64,000 bases of DNA from Eremomyces bilateralis CBS 781.70. Its lineage: Eukaryota; Ascomycota; Dothideomycetes; Eremomycetales; Eremomycetaceae. Numbering within the stretch: the first letter of the stretch is position 1; every line of letters starts with the position of its first letter. A model generated the notes under the pieces. That model ran no database searches. It was not told the DNA's origin and was given only the letters and a program-made list of their open reading frames with translations. The stretch covers positions 1,050,112 to 1,114,111 of the forward strand of contig NW_022985071.1 of NCBI RefSeq assembly GCF_010015585.1, given 5' to 3'. Positions 1 through 12,803 of the stretch are shown one piece after another. The position numbers and the translations under genes were made by a program.

Positions 1-35
1 CGTCTCCGTTCGCTAGAATTAACAGGATCGCCATC

Positions 36-521
36 ATGTCTAAAGCTCCATCGTCAGAGGATACAAAGACCAATGTTTTTGAGTATGCGAGGAAATGGGG
101 TGGTACGTCGACGGCTATTTCGCCCTCACCAATGACCTGGAGCTCATTCGTGTGTAGAAAACCCATTGCCTCCCACTGTGCTGGCAACTCTGATCACAGC
201 TCAACACGCTCGACCTCTGCAAAAACTTCCTATGGTCTTCGCTCCCCTATTTCTGTTCACCTCGTACATGAACCTAGGTGGTTACAAAACGGAGGCCGCA
301 GGAACGTCAGCCGCATGGAGCGCCCTCTATATGCTCCTAGCCAGCCGACGCAAACAAGTACGAACCACGCTCTCCCATTCGGATGGTGTGTATCACCTGC
401 TTACTTATACACACTGTAGAGTATTAAATCGACCTTCTCTGTAAGAGGAGTCGTAAGAGGGGCGACCATGGCCACATGCGCGGTGCAAGTCGCCGGAGGT
501 GCACTGGCATATCTTACTTGA
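36..521 (+). CDS. aim19: AIM19-like small mitochondrial membrane protein
   Basis: Three exons join cleanly: 36-102, 158-357 and 420-521, giving 122 residues. Both introns have GTACG donors and TAG acceptors. The joined protein reads through a conserved stretch (PLPPTVLATLITAQHARPL), then a hydrophobic block ending in FTSYMNLGGYKTEAAGTSAA and a C-terminal VRGVVRGATMATCAVQVAGG. This order matches my recollection of the fungal AIM19 family, small proteins with a few membrane segments linked to mitochondrial inheritance in yeast; the molecular function is unknown. The ATG at 36 is the only candidate inside the window, and the gene could extend upstream of base 1 through a further exon. Family assignment is by remembered similarity, so moderately sure; the exon model is well supported by phase. 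Confidence 0.72.
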
Positions 522-2379
522 ATCTGCAAATTCCAAGTCAATAGAGCACCAGTCACCCACTGGGGATTCACTCGCTCCCGTTTACACCGTCCTTTTGCTT
601 TTAATATCTTCAGACGGGTCGATTGATACCCTTCTCCTTGTCCACAAAAGTTTTATGCCGATTGCTACGTCAATGCTCCGTACGCTGCCCGTATATACGC
701 TGAGCTTCGTTTGGAGTCAATGGAGTATGGTCATGTCTTCACGCAGACTGGTTCCGGTCGTTGAGATTCCACGCTTTTTCTACAACTTTTTTTGCATGAA
801 CTCTCGACCCCGAGGATATAGCTGCTCTCGTGCTCGTGGAGATCGCCTGTTGCTGCACTGGAACAGCACCGTGCTTGTGTGGGCGGCGAAGAAGGTCCCC
901 GTCAGCGAATGCGTCGTCTCAGGGCACGAATGGTATGCGAATGGATGGATCAAATACCTGTTATTATCGAACAGTCCAAGCTGTGCTGGGCCGATCCGGT
1001 TTCGAACGGTGCCAGTGACAAAAAGGCAGAATTTACCCTCGAACAGAGAAAGATCGCATTCTTATGAGGCAGATGCTTTGTCCCCTAAATTGTTCCAAAT
1101 ACTCCAAATATATAACTAATACTACCGAGTACTACTCGAAGGCTACGGTTGACGTGATTAGTGCCACCATTTTACTATATATCATGGGTCCGAGACTGGG
1201 TAGTGTTGCCAAGCTGAACGCCTTTCTAGTTCATGGAGGCAGCGTTCAAAGCGAAACGAAAAAAAGTGCGGGTCTCTAAGCAGATGTCTGGATGCATTGG
1301 ATTCGATAAAGACCATTCAGATGGCCATCATTATTTGCAGTTTAATTTATCGAGATCAAGCTACCATCCGACATCCTCTACCCAAACCAACTCGCTCCTT
1401 TGGAGCCCTTCACTCGTGGCTCCAAGATGCTGGGATCCGGACATGTCTTCCAACTGGCCGAAAGGGTTCTACAAATATGCCGGATCGTGAACGGATTTAA
1501 CCAGTACTGAGTGTTGGTGAGATGTCGAACCTGGACGTTACCCTACCTGTACCGTCCCTGTAGTTTAGGAACACATGACCTTGATGTGCGATAGGAGACC
1601 TAGGCGAAGTTCCCTTCAGCGTATCCTGAACTAGTTAAATGCGGGCTGCTGATATCTCCATGGCGAAACAATTGGCAGGCTCTAATCAGAATTTTGAAAC
1701 ACTTTCCAACTGGGGAGCCATGGTGGTTGCATCCTTCTTCAACAATCGATGGCGTGGTGACTGGTGTGTCCTACATGACTATGCTGAGTGACAGTCGTTT
1801 AAGACATAAAGTCATATGATACAGGAATACGGGCCACGCATGTGTTCGCACAATGCGTTCTGATATAAAATAGCGAGCATACAAGCCATTCTGAATCATG
1901 ATCCAACCGACAAAATGTGTAACTACGTGCACTTCGCTCACGGCACGTGTGGGAAAGAGGACTACCGGTGGAGGTACTGTGAGGGCTCCTCACCAGCCAG
2001 TCACGATTCTAGGCACAGTCGTGTACGATGCAGCACTGTTGGAGAGGAAGAATTCGAATTGAAGCCATGTCATGCTGGAGCATGCAGAGCATGCAGGAGG
2101 GTCGAGAGACAGCGCGGAATGTCAAGCTGGGCTCGCCTGGTGGATCGGCTCTTCTGACGTAGGCGAATACCTGGTGCAGATGAACGCTGAACCTTCACGC
2201 TAACCATGAATGCTCGTTTAGATATCGCATCTGCTTGTGATAGCACAGAGGCAGTCTATATTCTGAAAGCCAACGCAGCATGCCCCCACCTACTCGCCTG
2301 AAATGCGGAACGACCCTGGAAACCTCCCTTTTCCGAGGCAGAAGCATTGGCCGACATGCGGAATCCCAGCATTGGCTAG
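522..2379. other. Gap without a confident gene
   Basis: Several short open frames lie on the plus strand (for example 879-1067 and 1064-1279) but they do not join at splice sites into a protein I recognise, and their composition looks unconstrained. The stretch holds the 3' side of the AIM19-like gene and the 3' side of UFD2. A decayed gene around 0.8-1.5 kb cannot be excluded. Confidence 0.4.
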
Positions 2380-5300
2380 CTAAGATGTGTCCATCGGCTC
2401 ACCCTCCCCTGGAACAGCAGCGGCCAACTTTTGCTGCAGTTTCTCCTGCTTGAATGCCTCGATCCGAGCGATCATCTCAGTGTCCGGAAGGACGTCTTCG
2501 ATCTTCAACGGTGTCCGATTGAAAGGGTCGTGTGGATCACTCAGCAAATGGCTCCGAATAGTGCTGCGATCGATCGTGACGCGACTCGTCGGCAATATCA
2601 CGGGATCCTCCATCAGCGTGTAGACAAGGGGATCCAAGAACTCGTCGGGGATTTCTCCCAAGTCTTCCTCCGCTTGCTGGTCCGCTTGTTTCGCGACCTG
2701 GACCTTGGCGGCCAGGTCCTCCCACTTCTGCAGGTCCTCTTGCGACTTGTAGCTAAACCGCTTCATGATATTCGCCGCTTGGATGAAGTTCTGCGGCTTG
2801 TAGGATCGGCCGTCGCGGGCGATGGCGGTGATGAAGTTCGGCCTTTCGCGCAAGTTCAGGTATACGTCGAATATATCGGCTAGCAGGTCTTTGGGCCGGA
2901 AGCCGTATTCGGCCGGGTTGTCGACCTTGAGATTGGTTTGTTTGGGGCCGACGAGGGCATCAAGATTGTAATCAAGCATATCTGCTAGTCGCTGAACAAT
3001 TTCCGGCATTGTAAAAGACTTAGCTAAAGTTTCGGTGAAGAGTGTGAGCATGGAGACCGTCTCATTGGTCAATTGCATGTATCCCTTCGCTCTGCCTTGC
3101 GCGGAAGAAAGGGCTTCTTCTTTCTCCCTTCTTGTATTCTCGTCCATACCAGTGTTCCCTGGTTGGTTCAGTTCTCGTTGTAGGTCGTGTATGGTAGTGA
3201 AGGCGTTGAACGACTCATCGAGGACGAAGGTGACGTCGTTCAACAGGAGATTAACAAACCGCACGAAAAAGTCTAGATTGACCCTGCGAAACGAAGGTTA
3301 GAATGGTTCCCGCACGCTGGTGATGAATACTTACTTGGCTTCGGTCCCAAGGTTGTCCCGATAGATGGTGTTTGACCAGACAGATTTGATGATCTGAAAG
3401 ATCTCGTACCGAATGTTGAATTTGTCAAAGAATTGCGTATGAGCTCCGGTACTTTCCACTTCAATAAAGAACTGCATGAGCGCATGGAGGAGGTGCTTCA
3501 AGGCGAACGGCGACCCAATGAGAAGGTCCCCTAGGACTCCTTTAGGGCGACCCCTGAACCCGAAGGTACCGTGGAACAAGATACTGACCAGGCCCGCTTT
3601 GAGATAAGGGTTTTTGATGTATTCGGAGCTGCGGAGAAAAGTGATGCAGATCACCATGAGCTCTTCACACTGTGTTGAGGTGATGATGTGAGGCATGGTC
3701 CGGGTGATGAACTTGAAGTTATCCACGATCACCTCCAAGAAGTATTCGGGTAAACACTCGAACACTTCGGGGACGTCCTCCGGGAGCGGGAGTTCCAATG
3801 GTTTGGTCGGATAACTGCAAGTCGGGGACGCCAGCCGAATTAGGAAAACAATGACATATCGCATGAACTGCATCGAACGAGCCTGGGTGAGTTCATCGAG
3901 AAGCACACCCTGATGAGCGCGGAATACGGAGTAGCCTCGCTCGATCTGGTCCTTGTACTTCTTCAGTGCCGCTTCGAACAGCCGCAACTGCCCAGGATTA
4001 TGGGTGTATTTGTGCCTTTCGGTTTCGAACTTCTCTACCATCTTTTCCATGCGCTGCAAGTCCTTTTGGTGATCTGATAGCTTCGAGCTCACGGCTTCCA
4101 TCCCATAGCGATGAGCCGCGACAGTGAGGAAGAACAGCTCGGAAATGAAGTTAGACGTGCCTTCGACTTGCTCCGTATAGAATTCGTCCGACTTCTTTTG
4201 ATCTGCGTTGAACTTCGTCTCGTCGCTGATGTCGAGCCGAGGTGATCGTCGGAAATACGCCACGTCGATTCTATCAATCTTCGAGAACGTAGCGTCCATG
4301 AAAGGCTCGCACAATCGATCCAGAATGACCGTCACATTGACCATAAACGGATCCGTTGCAACAGCCGCAGGGTCGACTTGTATGGCTCTTCGCTTATGGT
4401 TGAGGTTGACCGTCATGGCGAGCCAGTCCAGCATTCGCTCCCGCGGCTCCTTGGATGCCTTGATGATGAAGTTCGCGATATCGAATAACTCGTCCTGGTG
4501 GGTCTGAAGGGTCATGCGCAAGGCGCGTTGCGCCTCCAGGATCTGATTCTCCGGCTTGTTCCGCGATCCATTAAAATAGTTCTCGGCGACGTCTCCAGAA
4601 AGGGGAGAGAGGCGGAAGAACGGGCCGAGTAACGTATCTGTTTCGATTGTGGATGCTGTGATGCTGGAGGGGAGGAACTGTGGTGACTTCGTCATAGCAT
4701 CGACGACGAGGGGATAACGGACCAGGTTCCGGATCGCTAACATATATGGCTTGTAGTTGTCGTTCATGGAGAGCTTCTTCAGTTTCTCACTGAGTTGCTC
4801 GACCGCAGCTAGCAGAGCATCTTTGATACTATCGTCCTCTTTGAACCGCAACGACGCCTCGGTAAGGAAGTCATGACAGATGCCTGAGTCACACTCGGGG
4901 TCGACAAGAAGATGCTCGATGAGCGGGCTCGTTTCGGGGGTATCCCGGCCGAACATCTCCGGCATCGTGATGGCAAAGATGCAATAGCTCATACACAGCC
5001 GCCTGGCTTCTTTGATCACGGCGAATTTGGGGTCGTTGGGACCCAACGAACTCATGCTCCTCCACTGCCGCGACACTCGTTTCCAGCATCCAAGCAAGTA
5101 GTTGAACGGCTCTTCTTTGGAAAGATTGGAGGCCGCCTCCACAATCGCTCCATCCAATACCCCGACGCTGACCCTCAGCGGCTCACCCTGTTCTTCTAAA
5201 TCAGCCTTCACTCCTTCGACAAAGTGTAGCCTCTGCCCGAGTCCGTCCGCCGTGTTCTGTCCTTTCACCGTGAGCCGGAAGATGCTGCTCAGTGTCCGGT

Positions 5301-5767
5301 CTTCCCATGTCTCGAGATTTTCTCTCTCGCCTTGCCGCGAAGCCGGCTGCTTGTTGCCCTGCGGTGTGTGTTGTGGAGTGGTGCTGTTGGGTGTCTGCGG
5401 TGTGGAAATCGGCTTCGTAGGCGTTGGTGTTTCCGGTTTCATGCTCAGCGGCGCAACCGAGTCTCCTTTCGGCGCTGACATCGCGGCACGAGGCCCTGAT
5501 GGCTCGACTGGCGGTGTCCGCGTAGGTTGCTGTTGTGGCGGCTGCGAAGACAGGTTGTCCTCTACCTTCGGCACTCCAGAGGGAGGCGCTTCAACTTGCG
5601 AAACGTCGCTTGTTGAGGGAGTGACGTTCGAGCCTGTAAACCGTCCTCCACCTAGTTTGGCCAGGCGTTTATTTCGGATCTGTCCAGCAGCATTAGAGGT
5701 CTGGTCGCAGTATGCGGATAGCGGAAATGCCCCTCACCTTCTCCGCATCGGACTGCGCGTCTCCCAT
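2380..5767 (-). CDS. ufd2: Ubiquitin conjugation factor E4 (UFD2), U-box ligase
   Basis: Exons on the minus strand are 5738-5767 (10 codons, MGDAQSDAEK), 3335-5679 and 2380-3283; introns are 58 and 51 nt, and the joined frame is exactly 1092 residues. The tiny first exon is needed because the second starts IRNKRLAKLGGG, the usual start of fungal UFD2 proteins, and only this ATG restores phase. A low-complexity Pro/Thr/Ser segment (about residues 40-110) precedes the long helical UFD2 core. The C-terminus (about 1000-1075) is a U-box with IPDEFLDPLVYTLMEDPVIL, where structural contacts replace RING zinc ligands. The family elongates ubiquitin chains on substrates handed over by Cdc48/p97 in the cytosol and nucleus. 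Length fits the family. Very sure. Confidence 0.95.
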
Positions 5768-7452
5768 GGTGACTATGCTTATAAATCACACCAGTAAAGA
5801 GCGGCTGTGGTGTGGGAACGCTGGGACCTGTGGAATCCCAAAGAAGAACAGTTGTGTGGTGGTGGGATGTGTAGAAAGGAAGTCCCGAAGTATGGGAGAC
5901 GCAAGTAGCTCTCGGTGTATGGTGTGGTTGTAGACAGAATGACGGCAAGGTCAGCGGTGAAATAGTTCATGGGTTTGGACCTCGCAACCAAACACTCATG
6001 TGGGTTTATAGGCAGACACCGCACTAGAATTCGGAATTCTCTGGCGACACAGCCTTTATCGATAATAATGAGGGACAGTGTGGTGATGAATTATCGACAT
6101 GTGTTTCTGTGTTGAGAGATGGGTAGCTTTCTGGACAGGGCGACGACTTAACGTTTGATATGGCCGTCATAAGTGTAGCACGGTATTTTTTAAGTCATCA
6201 AATAAGCCTTATCAAATACCTATTAGAGGGCAGATTGCGATTTTTGAGTTTTTTGATTGCGTAGAGAATGTATCTGTCTTTATCCTCCGTACTTAGATAT
6301 GCTTTGCTAAAGCTCGTGTATGCGTCATACTAGAGTGCCAGGACTGGGGAAATACATCAACACCTAGAGCGAGAAGTAGTGTTGATGTGTTTCTACCGGA
6401 TGCCGTCGTCAGGGGCACAACACTACAGGCCTTTCGGAGGGTGGTAACATTCATTCGGTATGTGCATTCACGATAAGTCACACTCGGATGTTCGCCAGGT
6501 GCCTAAGAGTCATCAGGTTATATCACCGGCACGTACAGTGGCATCAATCCAAATGTACGATTGAACGCTATAGAAAGGGGTGGGGGGATGGAACTATTAC
6601 ATGGTGAGCACGCGTGGATCTAGTCCCTTGACGTGAGGATAGGAAATGGAGGAAACATGAACTGAGCACCGAAGCAGCCCTGAGGGAGTAAGACAGCAGC
6701 AGATGGGGAAGGGAATGAGGAAGGGGACGGAGCGTTGTGTGACCGCAGGAATGTGTGCAAGAGCAAGTGTAAAACCACCTATGGCTCGCTCTCCATGGCA
6801 CATTCCCATTCATAAAATTGGGCACTTTCATCGGTAGCTGGGCGACGTCGAAAGGCAGTCAGCAGTTCCATTCACTCGGAAGTCGCTACACACAATCGCG
6901 GTCAGAATCAGAAGGATTCTCGCAGATGTAAAGCCCATGTGGAAGGCAGAAGAAGCTTGAGTTGATTTTCAGCCTGGCAGAACCGCCATCTCGCATACAC
7001 GCTGAGGCTCTGGACGTCCAAATCCACCTTGACCACGCCAGCAGAAACCTCCAAATGCCGTCTCATGAATGCTGGACGAGAACCCACGTGCTTGAAAACG
7101 CCCCATCCCCACAGCCAAGAGCTCTAACGCGTTAAGGGGGTCGGAAGTTGGTGGAGAAGGCAAGTTGATGGGGAATTTGATTGGCGATCGAGATCAACTG
7201 CCGAGATCGTTTCCTCGGGGGTCGCGCGGTAGATTCTAAGGAATAAAGCCGGTGCACAAGACTTTCAAATTAAAGGCAAACAAGACAAAGAAGGATGGTT
7301 AGGGTGCGGAACGATTGCACAGTTCATTGTTCCCTCGAATGCAAGAGAAAAGGTATCGTAGAAGTTTTGCTCAAGGTCCGAGCAGAGAAGCCAAGCCGTA
7401 TGACGGACCGGCCAGTCGATCGCATATTATGCGAGATGCATCGGAAACCCGT
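5768..7452. other. Intergenic: UFD2 promoter and Rho1 3' flank
   Basis: No gene was recognised. The segment near 6.18-6.27 kb is AT-rich and the open frames are short and overlapping on both strands. It should contain the UFD2 upstream region (next to 5767) and the 3' untranslated region of the Rho1 gene (just below 7453). Confidence 0.5.
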
Positions 7453-8441
7453 CTATAGGATGGTGCACTTCTTCTTCTTCTTGGTGGTCTTCGTCAAGGC
7501 GGCACGCGTGGCATGCTCGAACACCTCACGGACACCATCGTTGGTCTTTGCGGAGCACTCGAGGTATTTGACAGCACCGATTCGCTTGCGGACTTCCTCT
7601 CCCTGCATCATGTCAGCATTAGGCCGGAGCATTGCCGGAGCCAACGGATTGACGGCGGAGGGGTGACACGAACCTGTTCAGGGGTAACGGGCTTCTGCGA
7701 AGTCTTGTGGAGTTCCTCGATAGTCTTCTGATCGAAGCGGAGATCCTTTTTGCAACCGACGAGGATGATGGGCAAGCCTTGGCAGAAGTGAAGCACCTCG
7801 GAGATCCACTATCGATGACATAACAGTTAGTGCAAGCTTCGAATAGCTACAAGTGAGCGATAAAGATGGAGAGGGAGTTTGTGTATGTATTCCGATAACG
7901 AAAATGAATCGCACCTTTTCCTGAACGTTGTCGAGAGAGTCGGGAGAGTCAACGGCAAAGCATATCAGGATGACATGGGAGTCGGGATATGAGAGCGGTC
8001 GCAGACGGTCGTAGTCCTCCTGGCCGGCCGTGTCCCACAGGGCCAGTTCAACGTGTTTGCCATCGACCTCGACATCGGCAACGTAGTTCTCGAAGACGGT
8101 GGGCACATATACCTAAAGAGATTGCAGTGTTAGCTGGAGCTCCTTGCCTAATGGTGTCCCAAATTGCGGTAATGTCCGATTTGGGTGAGGAGACGTGTGG
8201 ACGCGTGGAGGGCTCAAGAACTTACCTCCGGGAAAGTACCCTTGGAAAAGACACTACACGATGAAGATTAGTCTCTTGTCCAGCTCTATCTCATGGATGC
8301 ATAACGGGCCGTATCGATCACTGATGAAAGGGGTGGATGGAAGTCGATGAGAGCTTTCGAGGATGGAACTCACATGAGCAAGCAGGTCTTCCCACAAGCA
8401 CCATCGCCGACAATGACGAGTTTGCGACGGAGTTCCGCCAT
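7453..8441 (-). CDS. rho1: Rho1-type small GTPase
   Basis: Five exons on the minus strand: 8374-8441, 8226-8253 (only 28 nt), 7915-8112, 7674-7808 and 7453-7602, joining in phase to 192 residues. The protein shows the G1 P-loop GDGACGKT, effector region [17 protein letters not shown], switch [16 protein letters not shown], the (T/N)KxD-equivalent GCKKDL and the [10 protein letters not shown] motif. It ends in a polylysine stretch and CTIL, a CaaL box for geranylgeranylation, so it sits at the plasma membrane. Fungal Rho1/RhoA activates beta-1,3-glucan synthase and the Pkc1 cell-wall-integrity cascade and directs polarity. No catalytic residue is missing. Very sure of family; RhoA and Rho1 are alternative names for the same orthologue. 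Confidence 0.96.
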
Positions 8442-10713
8442 CTCTGGTGATGGAGAAGAGATTGGAATGGGATGGAAAAGAATTCAGACGAATGGAGGTT
8501 ATGAGCGAGGAAAGTGGTTGATGTAAATTGTGGAAAGTCAAGCAGGAGACGGAGAGCGGTGGGTGGTGGTGGATATGGAGAGGGAAGTGTTGTTGAAGGG
8601 GATCTTAGTTTGGGTGTGGAGTGTGCAGATGAAAGATTTCAAGTGTTGGAACAGAACGGAACGATTGCTGTCAGAGCAATTCGCAAGACGCAACCTAAGT
8701 ACCGTAATATTACTGGGGATTAGCCACCATTAGGCTAGACCTAGGGTCACCTAGGGCCACCGCAGCCAACTGGTTCCATTTTGAGGGGAAGGGGGAGATA
8801 GAGCCACACTGCCAGAGAGAGCCAGAGAGCGGGGAGGGGAGGGGTGCCGCGGCGGATGCTGCTGGTCGCTGGGCTGTGACTCTGGGCTGTGAACTGGCTC
8901 CTAGCTGGGGTGTTAGGCCGTGGCCTGCGAGGCGGGAGCCTGTGCAGTAGTTCCCTGTGTAGACAACAGCGAGTGCTTGGCTTTGAGTTCAGAGTTCATA
9001 TCTCTGGTGCTCCATTAGCCAGACAAGACTGGCGACTGGCAACTGGCAACTGACATAACAGACAGGCGACAACAGTAGTACCTTCCTACCTAGTTTCTAC
9101 ATCCTCTGTCATATCTTGTTTCTGTACTGGTACCTAGCCTTCTCAACAGCCCACACACAAAGAGCTTCGGAAAGTGAGAAGCGGAGGACTGGTCAAGGCC
9201 CAAGGGTTACTGCGGCTGTGCAAGAGAATGGCCGCAGCACAGCGGTTCAAGTGGAGTTAGGCTCATTGAGGCTCAGGATAAAAGCTGACATTCTTGCTGC
9301 ACTGCCAACGATCACTTCAAGTTTTGATCCCATTTATGATATCACCGATCAGGTTGTCAGTTGTCACATCACAGAACGTTGGCAACTTCACGTTGCTCTG
9401 TTCTTGCGCCTGGAGATCGTGCCAGGAGCGCTGGCTTAAACTCTCAGGCTTAAGCTCCCTGTCCCTGTCCCTCCCCTCGCCAACGCCACAGCCTCGTGCA
9501 GTTGAGTGGTTCTGCAATCTGCATGCGCTGATCATCCTACTCTGGACTTCTATTATTCTAGCATGAGTGGGACCCTGGCTGAGTTCTGTGCATGAGTCTA
9601 TGAGATGATACACGCATCGTATACTGTCTGATGGGACCTCATAACCATCAAAGGATAATAGAAGGGACGGAGCTCACGGCGGATATTCACTAAGGGTGCT
9701 GGAGACGCAGCCGTGAGCAGATGAGACAACCGTTCAACACCGGTATTTGTTTGACTGTACTCTGTAATATTGCAATGATTTGATATGTAATCTGTATGGC
9801 TGTAATATTGATTCTCAGCTGTACGTCCACCCCACCCAAGCTGTTGCCTGTTGAGTCCCGACTCCTAAAGGGGGGCGGCCAACTCTCACAAAGGTCAAGT
9901 CTTGAGGATGCCCGCATTCTTCTGGACTTTATTTGAACAATACAAAGGTGGAACATGTCGTCTTTCATTCAATGGTTAACACTCGACAGGTTCTTTTGAC
10001 AAGCGTAATGGGCCCGGACTGCCTCGACAAACATGGTAATCACGTGCTCTTCAGGATGAGAGCCCCGTGCACGTGACTCTTGTCCTTCTTCACCAAATGA
10101 TCAAAGGACCTATCGTTGGCTAAGACAGATATATCCCCACATGGGCCTCGCTGAGAGGCCTGACGGGCGTATGAATCTCTCTCTCTCTCTAAGACAGATA
10201 TATATATACATGTGTCAAATGTCAATTGAATAAGAAGAATTGTCAGGATCATTTCCAGTTTGATCTGAGATTGTTGATCAGATTCCATCGATCAACTACG
10301 TGACTTGAGATTACCGATGCAAAACGCCACGCTAAAAGACACAGTCATGCGCTAGGCTCTTGTATATGCAACCATTCCATGCTGCACCGTCTTCACGGTA
10401 TTACGTACTTTCCAATCAAAGTAACAGCTTCGGTGTTACAAGATGAGGCAACCTCTATGGTTGTTGAGCCGCAGCTTGGCGACCATGCCATCTTCTCGAG
10501 AGGCGGAGAAGGTTCGCCTGATTGTTCGACACACAAGCTAGGACAAGGCATCTCTCAAAGATGTACCCTGCCATCATGTAGGTCTTATCACTTGGACTAT
10601 CGACGGTCCCTGGCCCCTCGTGGGAGCCAACATTGGCTGAGCGCGACCTTGTCGAGACTGTGCCCGAGTCGCACTGAGCTCAACCACATCACACCACGGA
10701 GGAGGATCCCCCA
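8442..10713. other. Intergenic: Rho1 upstream region and protease 3' flank
   Basis: No protein-coding gene was recognised over 2.3 kb. The part near Rho1 (8.45-9.1 kb) is rich in GA, CT and short imperfect repeats (for example 7-bp actggca copies around 9030-9055), as expected for a long promoter or 5' untranslated leader. Two copies of an 8-bp palindromic-core site (TCACGTGC near 10040, inverted near 10070) lie in the middle, and a CT/TA dinucleotide run lies at about 10180-10210. Confidence 0.45.
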
Positions 10714-12803
10714 TCATCGCACGACAACGGCGATGACCAAGGCCAGGAACATGGCCCATTGGCCGTTCTGATTTCGCTGGATTCCCGCACCGGAAGCTCC
10801 ACCCTCAGAAGCTGTTGGGGACGCGTCCTCGGGGTTACTGCTTGGATCAAACTCGGCGCCGGACACGTGGGCAGAGCCAGGGAGTAACGGGGCCGGTAAC
10901 GTAGAGGCCGTAGTCGAAGCTGTGAGGAGAAGGGAGTTAGATATAGTTGTTGAATCGGACAAAGTCAGTGTGATGGGAGTAGATGCGTGGTTAGGACTAA
11001 GCTCAAAGATGCGGAGGGGCAGGGGGACCTCAGAGCAGGTGCCAGCCGAGACTTAGGGGGATGGAAATGACTAGGAAGGCATAGTAGTGGTGGACAACAC
11101 GGGAACTGTAGATCATAAAGTCTAAGAGTAGCTGCTTGAAGAAGCCGTTTGTGAGGTTTCCTCAGAGTAGATGTGCTGGGGGCAATTGGTGGAGGCAATG
11201 GGATCTCTGTGACAAGGGCTGAAGAATTGGGAGCTAATGCCGTATAGGCATATGGTGTGGGGATCATGATTGTGGTTGGTATGAAGGGACACCCAATGTA
11301 CCTTGCCAGGTAGCTCTTGCGGACAATGGAGGAGAAATGGAATCAGAGAGTGTTATCATGCTGGCTGCGGTGGGGGAGGAGGTCGCTAGGGAAGCTGGTG
11401 CTGTCGGCAACTGTGCTTGTAGAATGGGGTGGTGATGGAAAGAACAGGGGAAGATGGACTGAAAATGACCGTACCTGTTGGGCTGAGCGTGGTAGCGGAG
11501 GAGGGAGGCAGTGAGCTAGAGCTACTTGGCCCCTTAGTCCCCAGTCCCACTCGTTTCCCATCAAAGTCGAAGAGGGCATAGACGTTCTTGAAGAACACAT
11601 CGCCCACAAGCCACTGGCCTTCGTCGAAGGTCTGACGGCCAATGATGTAGCTGAAGCATTTGCCATCGTTCGCCCCGCTTGGTCGTCCGACATAGTCCTT
11701 CGGGGAGATACCGAAATTCTTGCCGTCGATCTGCAGCTGAACAATCTGCCTCGACGAACACGGGATCAGGAAGTTCTCGCCATTTTGACTGGAGCCCGAT
11801 ATCAAGGAGTGGAACTTCACCGCATCCGGTTCGGGAAGCAAAATGAAAGAGGTCCCGGTATCAAGGATGACCGAACGACCAGTGAGCCCAGCGGTTTTAC
11901 CATCGACCGCAATGTCGTCCACGGCGACCTCCCAAAATCCATGGCGATTGGTGATTGCCGACGCGTACGTGAGATCGCCGCTGTATCTGGAGCGGTCCGG
12001 AGCGCCGAAGTTCAGGACCCCATCATTGGTTCCCCCATCCACCGCTCGCCACAAGGTCACGCCGTACATCTTCGCCGGGATCAGTTTCTGCGTTGCTAAA
12101 ACGTCCATTACGGTTGGAGCGTTGATGGTGCCGGGATCGGAGGACGTATCCGCCCGGCCGAGTCCAAGAATGCCGTCCATTGGGTAGGAGAAGAACTCCT
12201 TAGATACTTCCTCGGCCAAACCGAAGGTTAATGGGACAGAGAACCCAGCGAATTTGGCGGTATCGCTGACAAGTACACCGCTCACCGTGCCAGTGCCGTA
12301 TTTGATTTCAAAGCCACCCGTTGTTACCTTCTCCTCCGTTAGCATCGAAGGTATCGACCGCATGTGGATACGGGATTCGTACGTACAGTTAGAGAACTCG
12401 ATTTCTGCGGCCCATATGTATTGTGAGAATTGCACGCCTGGTTTGTACAAGCAGCACTCATAACCCATGTGTTTGAAGCGCCGGAGTCAACCAGTAGATG
12501 GTAGACATCCGGACTCGATCCAAATTGGAACTTCGCCATGTACGAGAAGTCCGTCCCATCTTGATCTATGCCAATGCTGTTCTTCGTCGATGGTTCAGCA
12601 GCGCTTATTATGTTATATTGGTTCGCTCGTGGTGACACTACTCGATGTATCGGTATTCGGAGGTTGACGATATCGCCCTTAGGTACGCTGATGATACCCC
12701 GTCTATGAGATGGAGGCTCACTGCCCGGTTCCGCATAGGGATAGAATGCCGTGGCATATGGTATCAGAAGCCCAATGGCAAGTGCTGCCCATGTCGGATG
12801 CAT
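10714..12803 (-). CDS. Secreted aspartic (pepsin-family) protease, probably GPI-anchored
   Basis: Exon 1 is 12387-12803 and exon 2 starts at 12327 after a 59-nt intron. The N-terminus is a signal peptide (MHPTWAALAIGLLIPYATAF), followed by a propeptide. The two catalytic motifs are LLVDSGASNTWV (Asp106) and SVILDTGTSF, and the flap region is IKYGTGTVSG, so this is an A1 pepsin-like enzyme. After the catalytic domain comes a Ser/Pro/Thr-rich linker. Exon 2 probably ends near 11475 at a GTACGG donor, and a further exon may cover 11302-11400. The last open frame (10714 to about 11035) is Ser/Thr-rich and ends in a hydrophobic tail (WAMFLALVIAVVV) like a GPI signal. The exon structure between about 11300 and 11040 is unresolved. 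Family certain; gene end and anchoring inferred. Confidence 0.8.
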
